Assembly: GCA_035624785.1 (NCBI GenBank)
Contig: DASPQV010000047.1
Span: forward strand, 95,482-159,481
Direction: 5' to 3'
Origin: JAJZNI01 sp035624785
GTDB lineage: Bacteria > Chloroflexota > Dormibacteria > Aeolococcales > Aeolococcaceae
Length of the DNA: 64,000 bases
Below, one piece after another: positions 40,202 to 48,296 of this stretch. The notes below the pieces were generated by a model. The model was not told the DNA's origin. It saw only the letters and a list, made by a program, of their open reading frames with translations, and searched no databases. Each line of letters begins with the position of its first letter. The first letter of the stretch is position 1. The translations under genes and the position numbers were made by a program.

Positions 40202-42160
40202 GTGCCGGACGCGACCGCCGAGCGCGGCGTCCCCAGCCTGGCGCTCCACTGCGACGAGTACCTGCTGACCATGGCGCAGTCCTTCTGGCGCCACGGCGAG
40301 AACGGGGATTCGGTGTTCGAGCTGGCTGTCCGCGAGCTGCCCCGGCACCGTGCCTACCTGGTCGCCGCCGGCCTCGAGACCGCCGTCGAGTACCTGAGCG
40401 GGCTGCGCTTCGACGCGGGCATGCTGGAGTGGCTGGGCGGGCTGGGCCGCTACGCCGCCGGCTTCCTGGAGTTCCTCGAAGCGCTGCGCTTCACCGGCGA
40501 TCTCGATGCCGTCCCCGAGGGAACGGTGATGGGGGCGGCGGCGCCGCTGCTGCGGGTGAGCGCTCCTCGGATCCAGGCCACCCTCCTCGAGTCGGCGCTC
40601 CTCGCCATCGTCAGCCAGCAGGTGATGGTGGCGAGCAAGACGGCCAGGATCGTCGAGGCGGCCGGGGAGCGGCCGATCTGGGACTTCTCACTCCGCCGCC
40701 TCCACGGCGTCGAGGCCGGCCTGGGCGTCGCCCGTGCCGCCTACATCGCCGGGGCGGCGGGGACCGCCACCGTGGTGGCGGGCCGGCGGTACGGGATCCC
40801 CCTGACCGGCACCATGGCCCACCAGTACGTGCTCGGTTTCGGCCCGGACGGCGAGCAACGGGCCTTCGAGCGCTTCCTGCTCGACTACCCGGATCGGGCG
40901 ATCCTCCTGGTCGACACCTACGCGACCCGGCGGGGGGTGGAGAGGGCCATCGCGGCCTCCCGGGCGACCGGCGTCCGGCTCGCCGCGGTCCGCCTCGACT
41001 CCGGGGACCTCGATCGCCTCAGCCGGGAGGCCAGGGGCCTCCTCGATGCCGCCGGCATGGGAACGGCCCGGATCCTCGTCTCGGGGGACCTCGATGAGTG
41101 GCGGATCGAGAGATTGGTACGAGCCGGGGCGCCCGTCGACTCCTTCGGGGTCGGCACCATGCTGGGGACCTCCGCCGACGCCCCCCACCTCAGCTGCGTA
41201 TACAAGATGGTGGCGGTGGAGGCGGAGAGCGGCCGCCTCGTCCCGGTCATGAAGTGGAGTCCCGACAAGGTCAGCGACCCGGGGATCCACCAGGTGTTCC
41301 GGACCCCGGACGGCGATACCGTCGCGCTGGGGGACGAGATCCTGGAGGGACGGCCGCTGCTCGAGCCGGTGCTGCGGGCGGGCCGCCTGGTCGCCCCACT
41401 GCCCGACCTGCCCGCCATCCGGGAGCGCTGCCGGACGGAGCGCGAGGCCCTACCCGAGGCGGTGCGGAGGATCGATGATCACCGGGTGTGGCCGGTGGGG
41501 CGCAGCCCGGCGCTCCTCCGCCTGCGCCACGAGCTCCAGGGAGGTGACCAGATGGTGGACGGCGGCCGCGGGCCAGGGCGGAGGGCGCTGATCGCCGTCG
41601 ACGTCCAGGGCGACTTCCTCCCCGGCGGCTCGCTGGCCGTGCCCCGTGGGGACGAGGTGGTCGAGGTGCTGGTCCGGCTCGCTGAGGATGCCGACCTGGT
41701 GGTGGCCACCCGCGACCTTCACCCGCCCGGGCACTGCAGCTTCGCGGCCCAGGGCGGACCATGGCCGGCGCATTGCGTCGCCGGGACGCCCGGGGCCGCG
41801 CTGCACCCCCGGGTCGACGCTGTCAGCGACCTGGTGGTCAGCAAGGGGCGGGACCCGGCCCGAGACGCCTACTCCGGTTTCGAGGGTACGGGCCTCGCCG
41901 GTGTGCTTCGCGCCGCGGGCGTCACCCGGGTGTTGATCGGCGGCCTGGCCACCGACTACTGCGTACGGGCCACCGCCCTCGATGCGGTGGGGGAGGGCTT
42001 CGAGACCGAGGTCGCCGCCGCCGCCGTCAGAGCCGTCGACGTGACCGCCGGTGACGGCGACCGGGCCCTCGAGGAGCTGCGCCGGGCCGGGGTTCGGGTG
42101 GTCGCCGCCACTCCGGAGGGCGACCCGGGGGCCGAAGTTGGTTCGGCAGAGCCCCGATGA
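40202..42160 (+). CDS. pncB-pncA: Fused nicotinate phosphoribosyltransferase-nicotinamidase
   Basis: One 652-codon frame encodes two NAD-salvage enzymes. Residues 1 to ~440 are nicotinate phosphoribosyltransferase: ALHCDEYLLTMAQSFW, KTARIVEAA, GTMAHQYVLGFG with the conserved histidine, VRLDSGDL, FGVGTML and CVYKMVAVE. Residues 451-652 are nicotinamidase: VDVQGDFLPGGSL with Asp467, DLHPPGH with metal ligands Asp505, His507 and His511, Lys548 in SKGRD, and Cys587 in ATDYCV. It would convert nicotinamide to nicotinate and then to nicotinate mononucleotide. GTG 40202 has GGAGG five bases upstream, better than GTG 40184. An internal AGGGAGGTGA precedes ATG 41552, so free PncA may also be made. It overlaps the next gene by ATGA. 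Confidence 0.92.
   Translation: MPDATAERGVPSLALHCDEYLLTMAQSFWRHGENGDSVFELAVRELPRHRAYLVAAGLETAVEYLSGLRFDAGMLEWLGGLGRYAAGFLEFLEALRFTGDLDAVPEGTVMGAAAPLLRVSAPRIQATLLESALLAIVSQQVMVASKTARIVEAAGERPIWDFSLRRLHGVEAGLGVARAAYIAGAAGTATVVAGRRYGIPLTGTMAHQYVLGFGPDGEQRAFERFLLDYPDRAILLVDTYATRRGVERAIAASRATGVRLAAVRLDSGDLDRLSREARGLLDAAGMGTARILVSGDLDEWRIERLVRAGAPVDSFGVGTMLGTSADAPHLSCVYKMVAVEAESGRLVPVMKWSPDKVSDPGIHQVFRTPDGDTVALGDEILEGRPLLEPVLRAGRLVAPLPDLPAIRERCRTEREALPEAVRRIDDHRVWPVGRSPALLRLRHELQGGDQMVDGGRGPGRRALIAVDVQGDFLPGGSLAVPRGDEVVEVLVRLAEDADLVVATRDLHPPGHCSFAAQGGPWPAHCVAGTPGAALHPRVDAVSDLVVSKGRDPARDAYSGFEGTGLAGVLRAAGVTRVLIGGLATDYCVRATALDAVGEGFETEVAAAAVRAVDVTAGDGDRALEELRRAGVRVVAATPEGDPGAEVGSAEPR
41538..41554 (+). 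promoter_or_regulatory. Internal Shine-Dalgarno and in-frame ATG before the nicotinamidase domain
   Basis: AGGGAGGTGA (41538-41547), a 4-base spacer and ATG (41552-41554) lie in the reading frame of the fusion, exactly at the boundary between the two enzymes. It is one of the strongest ribosome-binding sites in the window, and suggests either dual products or a recent loss of a stop between two genes. Confidence 0.6.
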
Positions 42161-42486
42161 CCGCGCTGGTCAACGAGCACTGCAAGGCCTGCGACGCCCG
42201 GACCCCTCGGCTGGAGGGCGAGGAGCTGGAGCGGCTCAGTGCCGAGCTCAGCCCCCAATGGACGGTGGAAGCTGCCCTCCTCAGGCGCCGGATGCGGTTC
42301 CCGGACTTCGTCCGCGCCGCCGGGCGGGCCATGGAGGTTGCCCTGCTCGCCGAGGCGGAGGGTCACCATCCGGACCTGCTCCTGGGCTGGGGCTACCTCG
42401 ACATCGAGCTGACCACCCACGCCATCAGCGGGTTGAGCCGCAACGACTTCATCCTGGCGGCGAAGATCGATTCGCTGGATGGATGA
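42157..42486 (+). CDS. Pterin-4a-carbinolamine dehydratase
   Basis: A 109-residue PCD/DCoH protein that dehydrates 4a-hydroxytetrahydropterin. The motif AEAEGHHPDLLLGWGYLDIELTTH contains the catalytic EGHHP region, and NDFILAAKID closes the fold. The N-terminus has an extra CKACDAR pair of cysteines, seen in some bacterial members. The ATG overlaps the fusion gene stop (ATGA), so it is in the same operon. No aromatic amino acid hydroxylase gene is present, so its role may lie in recycling a pterin cofactor or in moonlighting regulation. Confidence 0.9.
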   Translation: MTALVNEHCKACDARTPRLEGEELERLSAELSPQWTVEAALLRRRMRFPDFVRAAGRAMEVALLAEAEGHHPDLLLGWGYLDIELTTHAISGLSRNDFILAAKIDSLDG

Positions 42487-43153
42487 CGTTCCCACAGCTC
42501 CCGTGAACGAACTGCGCGACCTCCTCGAGCTGCACGCCGTCGTCGACCCTTTCTTCGACCAGAACTGCTACGTGCTGCGGCGCCGCGATGCCGACCGCTG
42601 CCTGGTGGTCGATCCCGGCCTGCAGGCCGAGGCGGTGATCGCCTTCCTGGAGCGCCGGGGTCTGGGCTGCGACCGGGTGCTGGCAAGCCACGGCCATCCG
42701 GACCATGTCCTGGGCGTGCCCGCGGTGCGGGCGGCGCACCGCTGCCCGGCCGCGATCCACCCGGCCGACCGCTTCCTCCTCGGTCAACTCGCCATCTTCC
42801 CGGGGATGCCCGATGACCTCCCGCCGGTGGAGTTCGACGAGGACCTCGCCGAGGGCCAGGTGATCGACTGGCAGGAACTCCAGATTGCGGTGCTCCACAC
42901 CCCCGGCCATACGCCCGGTTCGGTGAGCTTCCTGGTGGGGCCGGACCTGTTGAGCGGGGACACCCTCTTTCGGCGCAGCGTAGGCCGCACCGATCTGCCC
43001 GGGGGCTCGCTGGACGCCCTGCTCTTCTCGATCAGGGACCGCCTCTACGCCCTCTCCCCCGAGACCGTGGTCCACCCGGGTCACGGACCCGCCACCACCA
43101 TCGGCGAGGAGATGCGGTCCAATCCCTTCGTCCGGCATCCCCGCGATCGCTGA
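42479..43153 (+). CDS. MBL-fold metallohydrolase (glyoxalase II-like)
   Basis: A 224-residue metallo-beta-lactamase-fold hydrolase. The metal motif HxHxDH is SHGHPDH near residue 75; further ligands are in LHTPGHTPGS, LLSGDTLF and VHPGHGPAT. The arrangement matches small glyoxalase II-like or YcbL-type hydrolases of thioesters. It has no signal peptide. It overlaps the pterin dehydratase gene by eight bases, so it is the last gene of the pncB-pncA operon. The substrate is unknown. Confidence 0.9.
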   Translation: MDDVPTAPVNELRDLLELHAVVDPFFDQNCYVLRRRDADRCLVVDPGLQAEAVIAFLERRGLGCDRVLASHGHPDHVLGVPAVRAAHRCPAAIHPADRFLLGQLAIFPGMPDDLPPVEFDEDLAEGQVIDWQELQIAVLHTPGHTPGSVSFLVGPDLLSGDTLFRRSVGRTDLPGGSLDALLFSIRDRLYALSPETVVHPGHGPATTIGEEMRSNPFVRHPRDR

Positions 43154-43241
43154 GGGCGCGCCGGCGCAGATGTCGTGGTGGCGGGGCAGGCAGGATGTCC
43201 GGGACAGGCGGAGGGCCGCTGAATGCCAGTCGCGGCCGCGG

Positions 43242-43817
43242 CTATGCGGTGCCGAGCAGCCGGAGCAGGTCGTCGAGGATGCCCCCGGTGATGCCCCAGA
43301 TGGTTCGCTCGCCGGCTTCGAAGAAATGGATGCGGCGGGTCTTCCCCGCCTCCCCCGGCCATTCCTCGACCCGGTGGGGAGCGTGGCGAAGCTCGGCGAG
43401 AGGGCACCAGAACCATTCGGCCACCTCGTAGCCATCGCCGCGCACCTCGAAGGGCTCCCGCTGGAGCCCGACCACGGGTGTCAGCCACCGCTCTGATCGG
43501 TGGGTCAGCCGCGCCGGCAAGCGGCCGATGATCTCGACGTTCGCGGGGTCGAGGCCCACCTCCTCGGCGGCCTCTCGGAGGGCGGTGGCCACGATGTCGG
43601 GGTCCGCCGGTTCGCGGGAGCCACCCGGGAAGCCGATCTGGCCGGCGTGAAAGCGCAGCTGCTCGGACCTCAGCAGGAAGAGCAGAGGGAGCCCGGGGCG
43701 GCTGGTGTCGAAGAGGAGCAGGACCGCCGCCTCCTGGTGGCCGGGAGGCGGCGGCTCGGGGATCGCGACCTGGCCGAGAAGGGCGTGCCGGAGATCGTCG
43801 AGAAGCGCCGCGGTCAT
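43242..43817 (-). CDS. NudL/CoA-pyrophosphatase-type Nudix hydrolase
   Basis: A 191-residue Nudix hydrolase. The Nudix box G-x5-E-x7-REUxEExGU is intact (GGSREPADPDIVATALREAAEEVGL, shown with the REAAEE core). It is preceded by the CoA-pyrophosphatase signature LLRSEQLRFHAGQIGFPGG. Known members cleave CoA to 4'-phosphopantetheine and 3',5'-ADP. ATG 43817 is chosen; CATAGT eight bases upstream is a possible leaderless -10, and a GTG two codons earlier is an alternative. It is convergent with the MBL gene. Confidence 0.9.
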   Translation of the reverse strand: MTAALLDDLRHALLGQVAIPEPPPPGHQEAAVLLLFDTSRPGLPLLFLLRSEQLRFHAGQIGFPGGSREPADPDIVATALREAAEEVGLDPANVEIIGRLPARLTHRSERWLTPVVGLQREPFEVRGDGYEVAEWFWCPLAELRHAPHRVEEWPGEAGKTRRIHFFEAGERTIWGITGGILDDLLRLLGTA

Positions 43818-43852
43818 CCCCACGGACTATGGCGCGGGCGCCAGCGCCAGCG

Positions 43853-44023
43853 TCAGCGCTGGGGAGCCACCTGCCGGAGCGCCTCCTCCAATCGCCACAT
43901 CGCGTCCGCCCGCGCCACGGCCTCGTCGAGCAGGCCGGCGAACTTGCGGTGGCAGAGGTAGCGCTCGATGGCCTCGTCCTCCGCCTTGTCGGCGGCGACC
44001 TGCTCCGGTCTCCGGGCGGTCAT
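43853..44023 (-). CDS. Small helical protein of unknown function
   Basis: A 56-residue, highly charged protein (MTARRPEQVAADKAEDEAIE at the start) predicted to form two helices. It contains one cysteine and no membrane segment. GGAGG lies directly before the ATG, and a further GAGGAG about ten bases upstream is better spaced. It follows in the same direction as, and 30 bases upstream of, the Nudix gene, so they may be co-transcribed. No family is recognised. Confidence 0.45.
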   Translation of the reverse strand: MTARRPEQVAADKAEDEAIERYLCHRKFAGLLDEAVARADAMWRLEEALRQVAPQR

Positions 44024-44227
44024 CCTCCGGGTCTCCTCGTATCCTTTGCGTCCGATGCCGGGCGCCGGCTTCCTCCTCCTGCACCGTACCGCCGGGGCTC
44101 CCGGAGCGGGGTGACGCCGCGTCGGAAGCTTCGTGAAGGCTCGTGAAGCCGATTCGAAGGCCTGCCACGGGCTGTGACATTGCACCCGACCTGAGCTGAT
44201 GGATCAAACCTCTCAGACAATACGGAC

Positions 44228-44530
44228 GTGCCAGAGGAACTGACCCACCGCCAGCGGCCGCCCTGCGCGATCTGCGGCGGGGAGCTGCGCTTCTCCCATC
44301 GCGAATACGCGGGCAGGGGGCGGTCGGTCGCCATCCTGCGCTGCATCGCCTGTGGCGGGCTGGTGCGCGGCGAGCTGGGGGAGGACAGCCGACGGTCACC
44401 GCCGCCGTCCAGCCGTCGCCGGCCGATGCCGGACGGCGGCCATCCCGACAACTACGTGCTCGATGCCGAGACCGCCGACCGGCTGCTCCGGTCGCTGGAC
44501 CAGGAGGACCCGGGGAGCCCCCGGGAGTAG
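44228..44530 (+). CDS. Small zinc-ribbon protein
   Basis: A 100-residue protein with a four-cysteine zinc ribbon (CAICGG and CIACGG, about residues 13-16 and 39-42), then a basic, serine/arginine-rich linker and an acidic C-terminal helix (DAETADRLLRSLDQED). No enzyme motif is present. It may bind nucleic acid or protein, but no family is recognised. GTG 44228 is the only start before the ribbon; GACAAT lies six bases upstream as a possible weak -10. Confidence 0.5.
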   Translation: MPEELTHRQRPPCAICGGELRFSHREYAGRGRSVAILRCIACGGLVRGELGEDSRRSPPPSSRRRPMPDGGHPDNYVLDAETADRLLRSLDQEDPGSPRE

Positions 44531-44538
44531 CCCGGGCT

Positions 44539-45333
44539 TCAGACCGCCTCCGGGACCGGGCAGTATGTGTCGAACCAGGCCACAACGTGCGACTCCACGG
44601 TCTCGCGGTCGATGTCGACCGAGACTCCGTGGCCGCTTCGCGGCAGCATCAGGCGGTCGACCGCCGCGCTGCTGAGCAGGCGGCGCTCGATCTCCCCGGC
44701 GTTGCGGGGGTCGATGACCCGGTCGCGCTCACCGTGGATGATCAGCACCGGGGCTCGCACCGCGACCAGCTCGTCGCGGACCTGGGCCAGCAGCTTCACC
44801 AGCTGATGGACGGACTGGGTGGAGCGGCGTCCGTAGGACCAGAGCTCCTCGATGCCGCTGAGTCGGTACAGGTCGATGTCGCCGGGGCTGGGGCGGTCCC
44901 AGCGCACCACGTGCTTGAGCAGGGGAAGCAGCCGGGGCTGCCAGCCCGCCAGCCAGACCGGGGTGGCCAGGCAGGCCACGGCGGCCACGTCCGGCTCGGT
45001 GGCGGCGAGATGCAGGGCGATGGTCCCCCCAGCCGACTGGCCGGCGATGGCGACGCGATCGCACTCGCGGCGCAGGCAGGCCAGTGCGTACCGGGCCGAC
45101 TCGACCCAGTCGGTCCAGCGGGTCTGCTTCAACTCCTCGGCGGTCGTGCCGTGTCCGGCCAGGAGTGGTCCACGGCAGCGCCAGCCAGCCGCGGCCAGGC
45201 GCTCGCCGAGCCGGCGCAGCTCCGGAGGGGTGCCGGCGAATCCGTGGAGTAGCAGCGCGCCGCGGCCCCCGCTCCCCATCTGCCAGGGAGCCACGACGGC
45301 GGGGTCGAAGGGTTCGTCGGTGCGAGCCGCCAT
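44539..45333 (-). CDS. Alpha/beta hydrolase, carboxylesterase/monoacylglycerol-lipase type
   Basis: A 264-residue cytoplasmic hydrolase. The oxyanion-hole motif is LLLHGFAGTPPELRRL, the nucleophile elbow GQSAGG contains the catalytic serine, the acid is in HGERDRVI, and the histidine is in RSGHGVSVD. The arrangement is that of Est30-like carboxylesterases and monoacylglycerol lipases. TAGAGT lies nine bases before the ATG as a possible -10. It ends nine bases from the convergent zinc-ribbon gene. Confidence 0.9.
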   Translation of the reverse strand: MAARTDEPFDPAVVAPWQMGSGGRGALLLHGFAGTPPELRRLGERLAAAGWRCRGPLLAGHGTTAEELKQTRWTDWVESARYALACLRRECDRVAIAGQSAGGTIALHLAATEPDVAAVACLATPVWLAGWQPRLLPLLKHVVRWDRPSPGDIDLYRLSGIEELWSYGRRSTQSVHQLVKLLAQVRDELVAVRAPVLIIHGERDRVIDPRNAGEIERRLLSSAAVDRLMLPRSGHGVSVDIDRETVESHVVAWFDTYCPVPEAV

Positions 45334-45616
45334 TGCCGTCCGACTCTAGGTTCTCAACAGGCAGCGACGCTGCTCCCGGACCGACCTCCAGCTGTCTCAG
45401 CCGAGAGCGGGCACCGTGTCCGGCAGACCGGCGGGCGGGTCCCACCGAGCTGAGGAGTGAGCGATGCCGTGGGCTCGCGGGGCCGTGGGCCCGCCTCTGG
45501 CCATCCGGCGCATGGAGGGGCACTCGCCGTGCCGCTGGCCCGCCGCCGGTGCCCCCCGAAGTCGGCGGGGGTCCCCACCCGGCTCGTCCGGTGGGGCGTG
45601 ATACCGTGCGGCTGCC

Positions 45617-46642
45617 GTGGCCGATCTGCTCGTCACCGCGCTCAACCAGGTGGTCGACGGTCGGGACCTCGACGCCTCGACCGCCCGGCTGGTGATGGAT
45701 CGGATCATGGAGGGGGCGGCGACACCGGCGCAGGTCGGCGCCCTCCTGGCCGCGCTCCGGCTCAAGGGGGAGACCGTCGCCGAGCTCACCGGGATGGTCG
45801 AGTCGATGCGCGACCATGCCGTCCGGGTGACCCTTCCCCGGCCCGCGGTGGACACGTGCGGCACCGGCGGTGACCGGGCTGGCACCTTCAACATCTCGAC
45901 GGCGGCGGCGGTGGTGACCGCTGGGGCCGGCTGTCCCGTCGCCAAGCACGGCAACCGGGCGGCGTCCTCGCGGTGCGGCAGCGCCGACGTGCTGGAGGCC
46001 CTCGGGGTCTCGATCTCCCTGCCGCCCCAGGGGGTGGTGCGCTGCGTCGAGGCGGCGGGCATCGGCTTCATGCTCGCCCCCGTCTACCACCCGGCGATGC
46101 GCCACGTCGGCCCGGTCCGAGCCGAGCTGGGCATCCGCACCGTCTTCAACGTGATGGGCCCGCTGGCCAACCCGGCTCGGGTCCGTCACCAGCTGATCGG
46201 CACCCCCTCGCCCGCCCTGGCCGAGAAGATGGCGGGAGTGCTCCTCGGCCTCGGGCACCGGCGCGCCGTCGTGTTCGCGGGACCGGACGGCATCGACGAG
46301 CTGGTCCTCCACGCTCCGGCAAGGGCTTACCTGGTCGCCGAGGGCCGGATCGAGGAGACCGTCATCGATCCCGCCCGGCTGGGCCTGGCGTCCGCCCCGG
46401 TCTCCGCGCTGGCGGGCGGCGACGCCGCCCGCAACGCCGCCCTGATGCGGGCCCTTCTGGACGGAGAGGCTGGCCCCGTTCGAGACTGTGTCGTCCTCAA
46501 CTCGGGGGCTGCGCTGTTCGCCGCCGAGGTGGCGCCCAGCATCGAGGCGGGGATGGAGGAGGCCGAGCGAGCCATCGACTCCGGTGCCGCCCGGGCCCGG
46601 TTGGACACCCTGGTCCGGGTCTCCTCCGAGGCGGCGGCGTGA
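45617..46642 (+). CDS. trpD: Anthranilate phosphoribosyltransferase
   Basis: A 341-residue enzyme of tryptophan synthesis that transfers phosphoribose from PRPP to anthranilate. Family motifs are complete: VDTCGTGGDRAGTFNIST, PVAKHGNRAASSRCGSADVLE, FMLAPVYHPAMRHVGPVRAELGIRT (in parts) and NVMGPLANPA. It is not next to other trp genes, which is common in these lineages. GTG 45617 is the start; its stop overlaps the next gene as GTGA. Confidence 0.93.
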   Translation: MADLLVTALNQVVDGRDLDASTARLVMDRIMEGAATPAQVGALLAALRLKGETVAELTGMVESMRDHAVRVTLPRPAVDTCGTGGDRAGTFNISTAAAVVTAGAGCPVAKHGNRAASSRCGSADVLEALGVSISLPPQGVVRCVEAAGIGFMLAPVYHPAMRHVGPVRAELGIRTVFNVMGPLANPARVRHQLIGTPSPALAEKMAGVLLGLGHRRAVVFAGPDGIDELVLHAPARAYLVAEGRIEETVIDPARLGLASAPVSALAGGDAARNAALMRALLDGEAGPVRDCVVLNSGAALFAAEVAPSIEAGMEEAERAIDSGAARARLDTLVRVSSEAAA

Positions 46643-47334
46643 GCCGGGGCCGCGCTCTCCTCGCCCTCCAGGAGCAGGACGAGCGGATCGCGGCGCTGCG
46701 CCGGGAGATCGCCGACCTCGAGTCCGCCCTGAGCCGCGACACCGAGCTGGAGCGCCTTCGCGAGGCCGCCACCGACGCGGAGGCGGGCCACCGGGCCGCC
46801 GAGCAGGTGGCCCAGGGCGTCGAGCGCGAGCTCGCCGGGCTCCGCCGGCGGGCCCGCAGCCTGCAGGCCCGGCTCTACGACGGCTCGGTCCGGAACCCCC
46901 AGGACCTGCTGGGGATGCAGCGGGATCTCGACGCCATGAAGCCGCGCACGGACGAGCTCGAGGCCAGCCTGCTCGAGGCGATGGAGGCGACCGAGGCCGC
47001 CGAGGCGCTGCTCCTCGAGGCTCGGTCGGTGGCCGCCCGGCGTGAGGACGACCGCCGGTCGCTGGAGGGACCACGCCGCCGGCGTCTCGCGGCGGCCGGT
47101 GACGAGCTCGCCGCCGCGGAACCGGCCCGGGCGGCCGCGGCAGCCGCCGTCGATCCGGGCGACCTCCGCATCTACGACAAGGTGGCATCGCGCCGGCATC
47201 CGGCGGTCGTCCTGCTCGAGGGCGACAACTGCGGCGGCTGCCATCTGCCTCTCGCCGTGCGCGAGGTGTCCGAGGCGCGTCACGGCCAGGGCCTGGTGCA
47301 GTGCACCCGGTGCGACCGGGTGGTGACCCGGTGA
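46639..47334 (+). CDS. Coiled-coil C4 zinc-ribbon protein (DUF164/CdsZ type)
   Basis: A 231-residue protein: a long antiparallel coiled coil (about 1-170, heptads such as LRREIADLESAL and ERELAGLRRRARSL), with VRNPQDLLGMQRDL at the hairpin, then a C-terminal zinc ribbon with CGGC and CTRC. This layout matches the DUF164 zinc-ribbon family, whose members include CdsZ. Function is poorly defined. GTG overlaps trpD (GTGA), and its own stop overlaps the RNase H gene (GTGA), so the three genes are translationally coupled. Confidence 0.85.
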   Translation: MSRGRALLALQEQDERIAALRREIADLESALSRDTELERLREAATDAEAGHRAAEQVAQGVERELAGLRRRARSLQARLYDGSVRNPQDLLGMQRDLDAMKPRTDELEASLLEAMEATEAAEALLLEARSVAARREDDRRSLEGPRRRRLAAAGDELAAAEPARAAAAAAVDPGDLRIYDKVASRRHPAVVLLEGDNCGGCHLPLAVREVSEARHGQGLVQCTRCDRVVTR

Positions 47335-47822
47335 CGGCAGCGGGGGTGCCGGGGATGGCTCCCGGGCCGGCCGGGCCGGCGTCCACGCCGCTCGCGGACA
47401 CCGTCCTCGCCTACACCGACGGGGCGTGCTCCGGGAACCCGGGCCCGGGTGGCTGGGCCTACCGGCTGGAGTGGCCCGACGGCACCGTCGAGGAGGGGGC
47501 CGGGGCGCACCCCCGGACCACCAACAACCGGGAGGAGCTCAAGGCGGTGCGGGAGGCCCTGCGCGGCGTCAACCGCCGGATCGGCTCGGACCCGGCCTGG
47601 CGCATCGTGGTCCGCACCGACAGCCTGGGCGTCGTCAACTGGCTGACCCGGCGCTGGCGGCGCAATGCCAACCTCGACCTCTTCCCCGAGATCGATGCCC
47701 TGGTGGACACGAGGGTCCGCTTCGAGCATGTTCGCGGGCACGCCGGCCATCCCGGCAACGAGAGGGTGGATCAGCTGGCGGTGGCAGCCATCAGGAAGCT
47801 GGTGGCCGAGCGCGGGACCTGA
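47331..47822 (+). CDS. rnhA: Ribonuclease HI-like protein
   Basis: A 163-residue RNase H. The DEDD catalytic set is visible: Asp in YTDGACSGNPGPGGWAY, Glu in NREELKAVREAL, Asp in VRTDSLGVV, and Asp in HPGNERVDQLA. A 30-residue flexible extension precedes the domain. RNase HI degrades RNA in RNA-DNA hybrids. GTG 47331 overlaps the previous stop. The pairing of RNase H with the DUF164 zinc-ribbon gene recurs in several bacterial genomes. Confidence 0.92.
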   Translation: MTAAGVPGMAPGPAGPASTPLADTVLAYTDGACSGNPGPGGWAYRLEWPDGTVEEGAGAHPRTTNNREELKAVREALRGVNRRIGSDPAWRIVVRTDSLGVVNWLTRRWRRNANLDLFPEIDALVDTRVRFEHVRGHAGHPGNERVDQLAVAAIRKLVAERGT

Positions 47823-47864
47823 GCCGCCCGCCTGCAGGGTGTCCCTCCGGTGGCCGTCCCTGTC

Positions 47865-48173
47865 TCAGCGGCTGGAGACGGCGACGACGGCAAGCGCGGC
47901 CAGGATCCCAAGGCCGGCTCCCACGACCTCGACCAGGAGCGTTTCGCGGCCGATCGCCGAACCGCAGGTGCGACAGCGGCCGCCCTGGATTGCAAAGCTG
48001 ACCAGTGGGATCAGCTCGTACCAGCGGAGTCGCCGGCGACAGCCATCACAGCGGGAGCGGCCGGAGAGCGCCCCGCGCCAGCCGCGGGAGCGGACGACAC
48101 CCGCGAAAGAGCCGATCACGGCGCCGACCAGGCCGCCGGCGACGACCGCCAGCACGACTGTGAATGCGGTCAC
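47865..48173 (-). CDS. Orphan N-terminal domain of a prepilin peptidase (A24 N-domain)
   Basis: A 102-residue protein. A first membrane helix contains GSFAGVVRSR, followed by the two cysteine pairs CDGC and CRTC around LRWYELIPLVSFAIQGG, and a second helix. This is the cytoplasmic zinc-binding domain that precedes the catalytic part of type IV prepilin peptidases and is linked to N-methylation. The catalytic A24 domain, with its two membrane aspartates (including GxGD), is absent: the gene ends after the second helix and the next DNA is the convergent rnhA. It is divergent from pilT, so a pilus role is likely. A partner peptidase must be elsewhere if pilins are processed. Confidence 0.75.
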   Translation of the reverse strand: MTAFTVVLAVVAGGLVGAVIGSFAGVVRSRGWRGALSGRSRCDGCRRRLRWYELIPLVSFAIQGGRCRTCGSAIGRETLLVEVVGAGLGILAALAVVAVSSR

Positions 48174-48281
48174 TCGGGCCCGGTCATAACTGCGGCTGGG
48201 CGCTTGTCCCAGCCCGGTCGGGACAGCCCATTTGGGTGGTCATCCTGCTACGAGGAGGGTGTGGAAAAGTGGAGGAGACCC

Positions 48282-48287
48282 TATACT
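48282..48287 (+). promoter_or_regulatory. -10 box TATACT before pilT
   Basis: TATACT, a near-consensus -10, lies nine bases before the pilT ATG at 48297. A leader of only one or two bases is predicted, without a Shine-Dalgarno between. Confidence 0.5.
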
Positions 48288-48296
48288 GCCACTTGA

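Noticed and set aside
44729..47401. 890-codon open frame on the minus strand opposite trpD and the zinc-ribbon gene
   Set aside because: Arginine- and proline-rich translation without motifs, antisense to well-supported genes; a GC-driven shadow.
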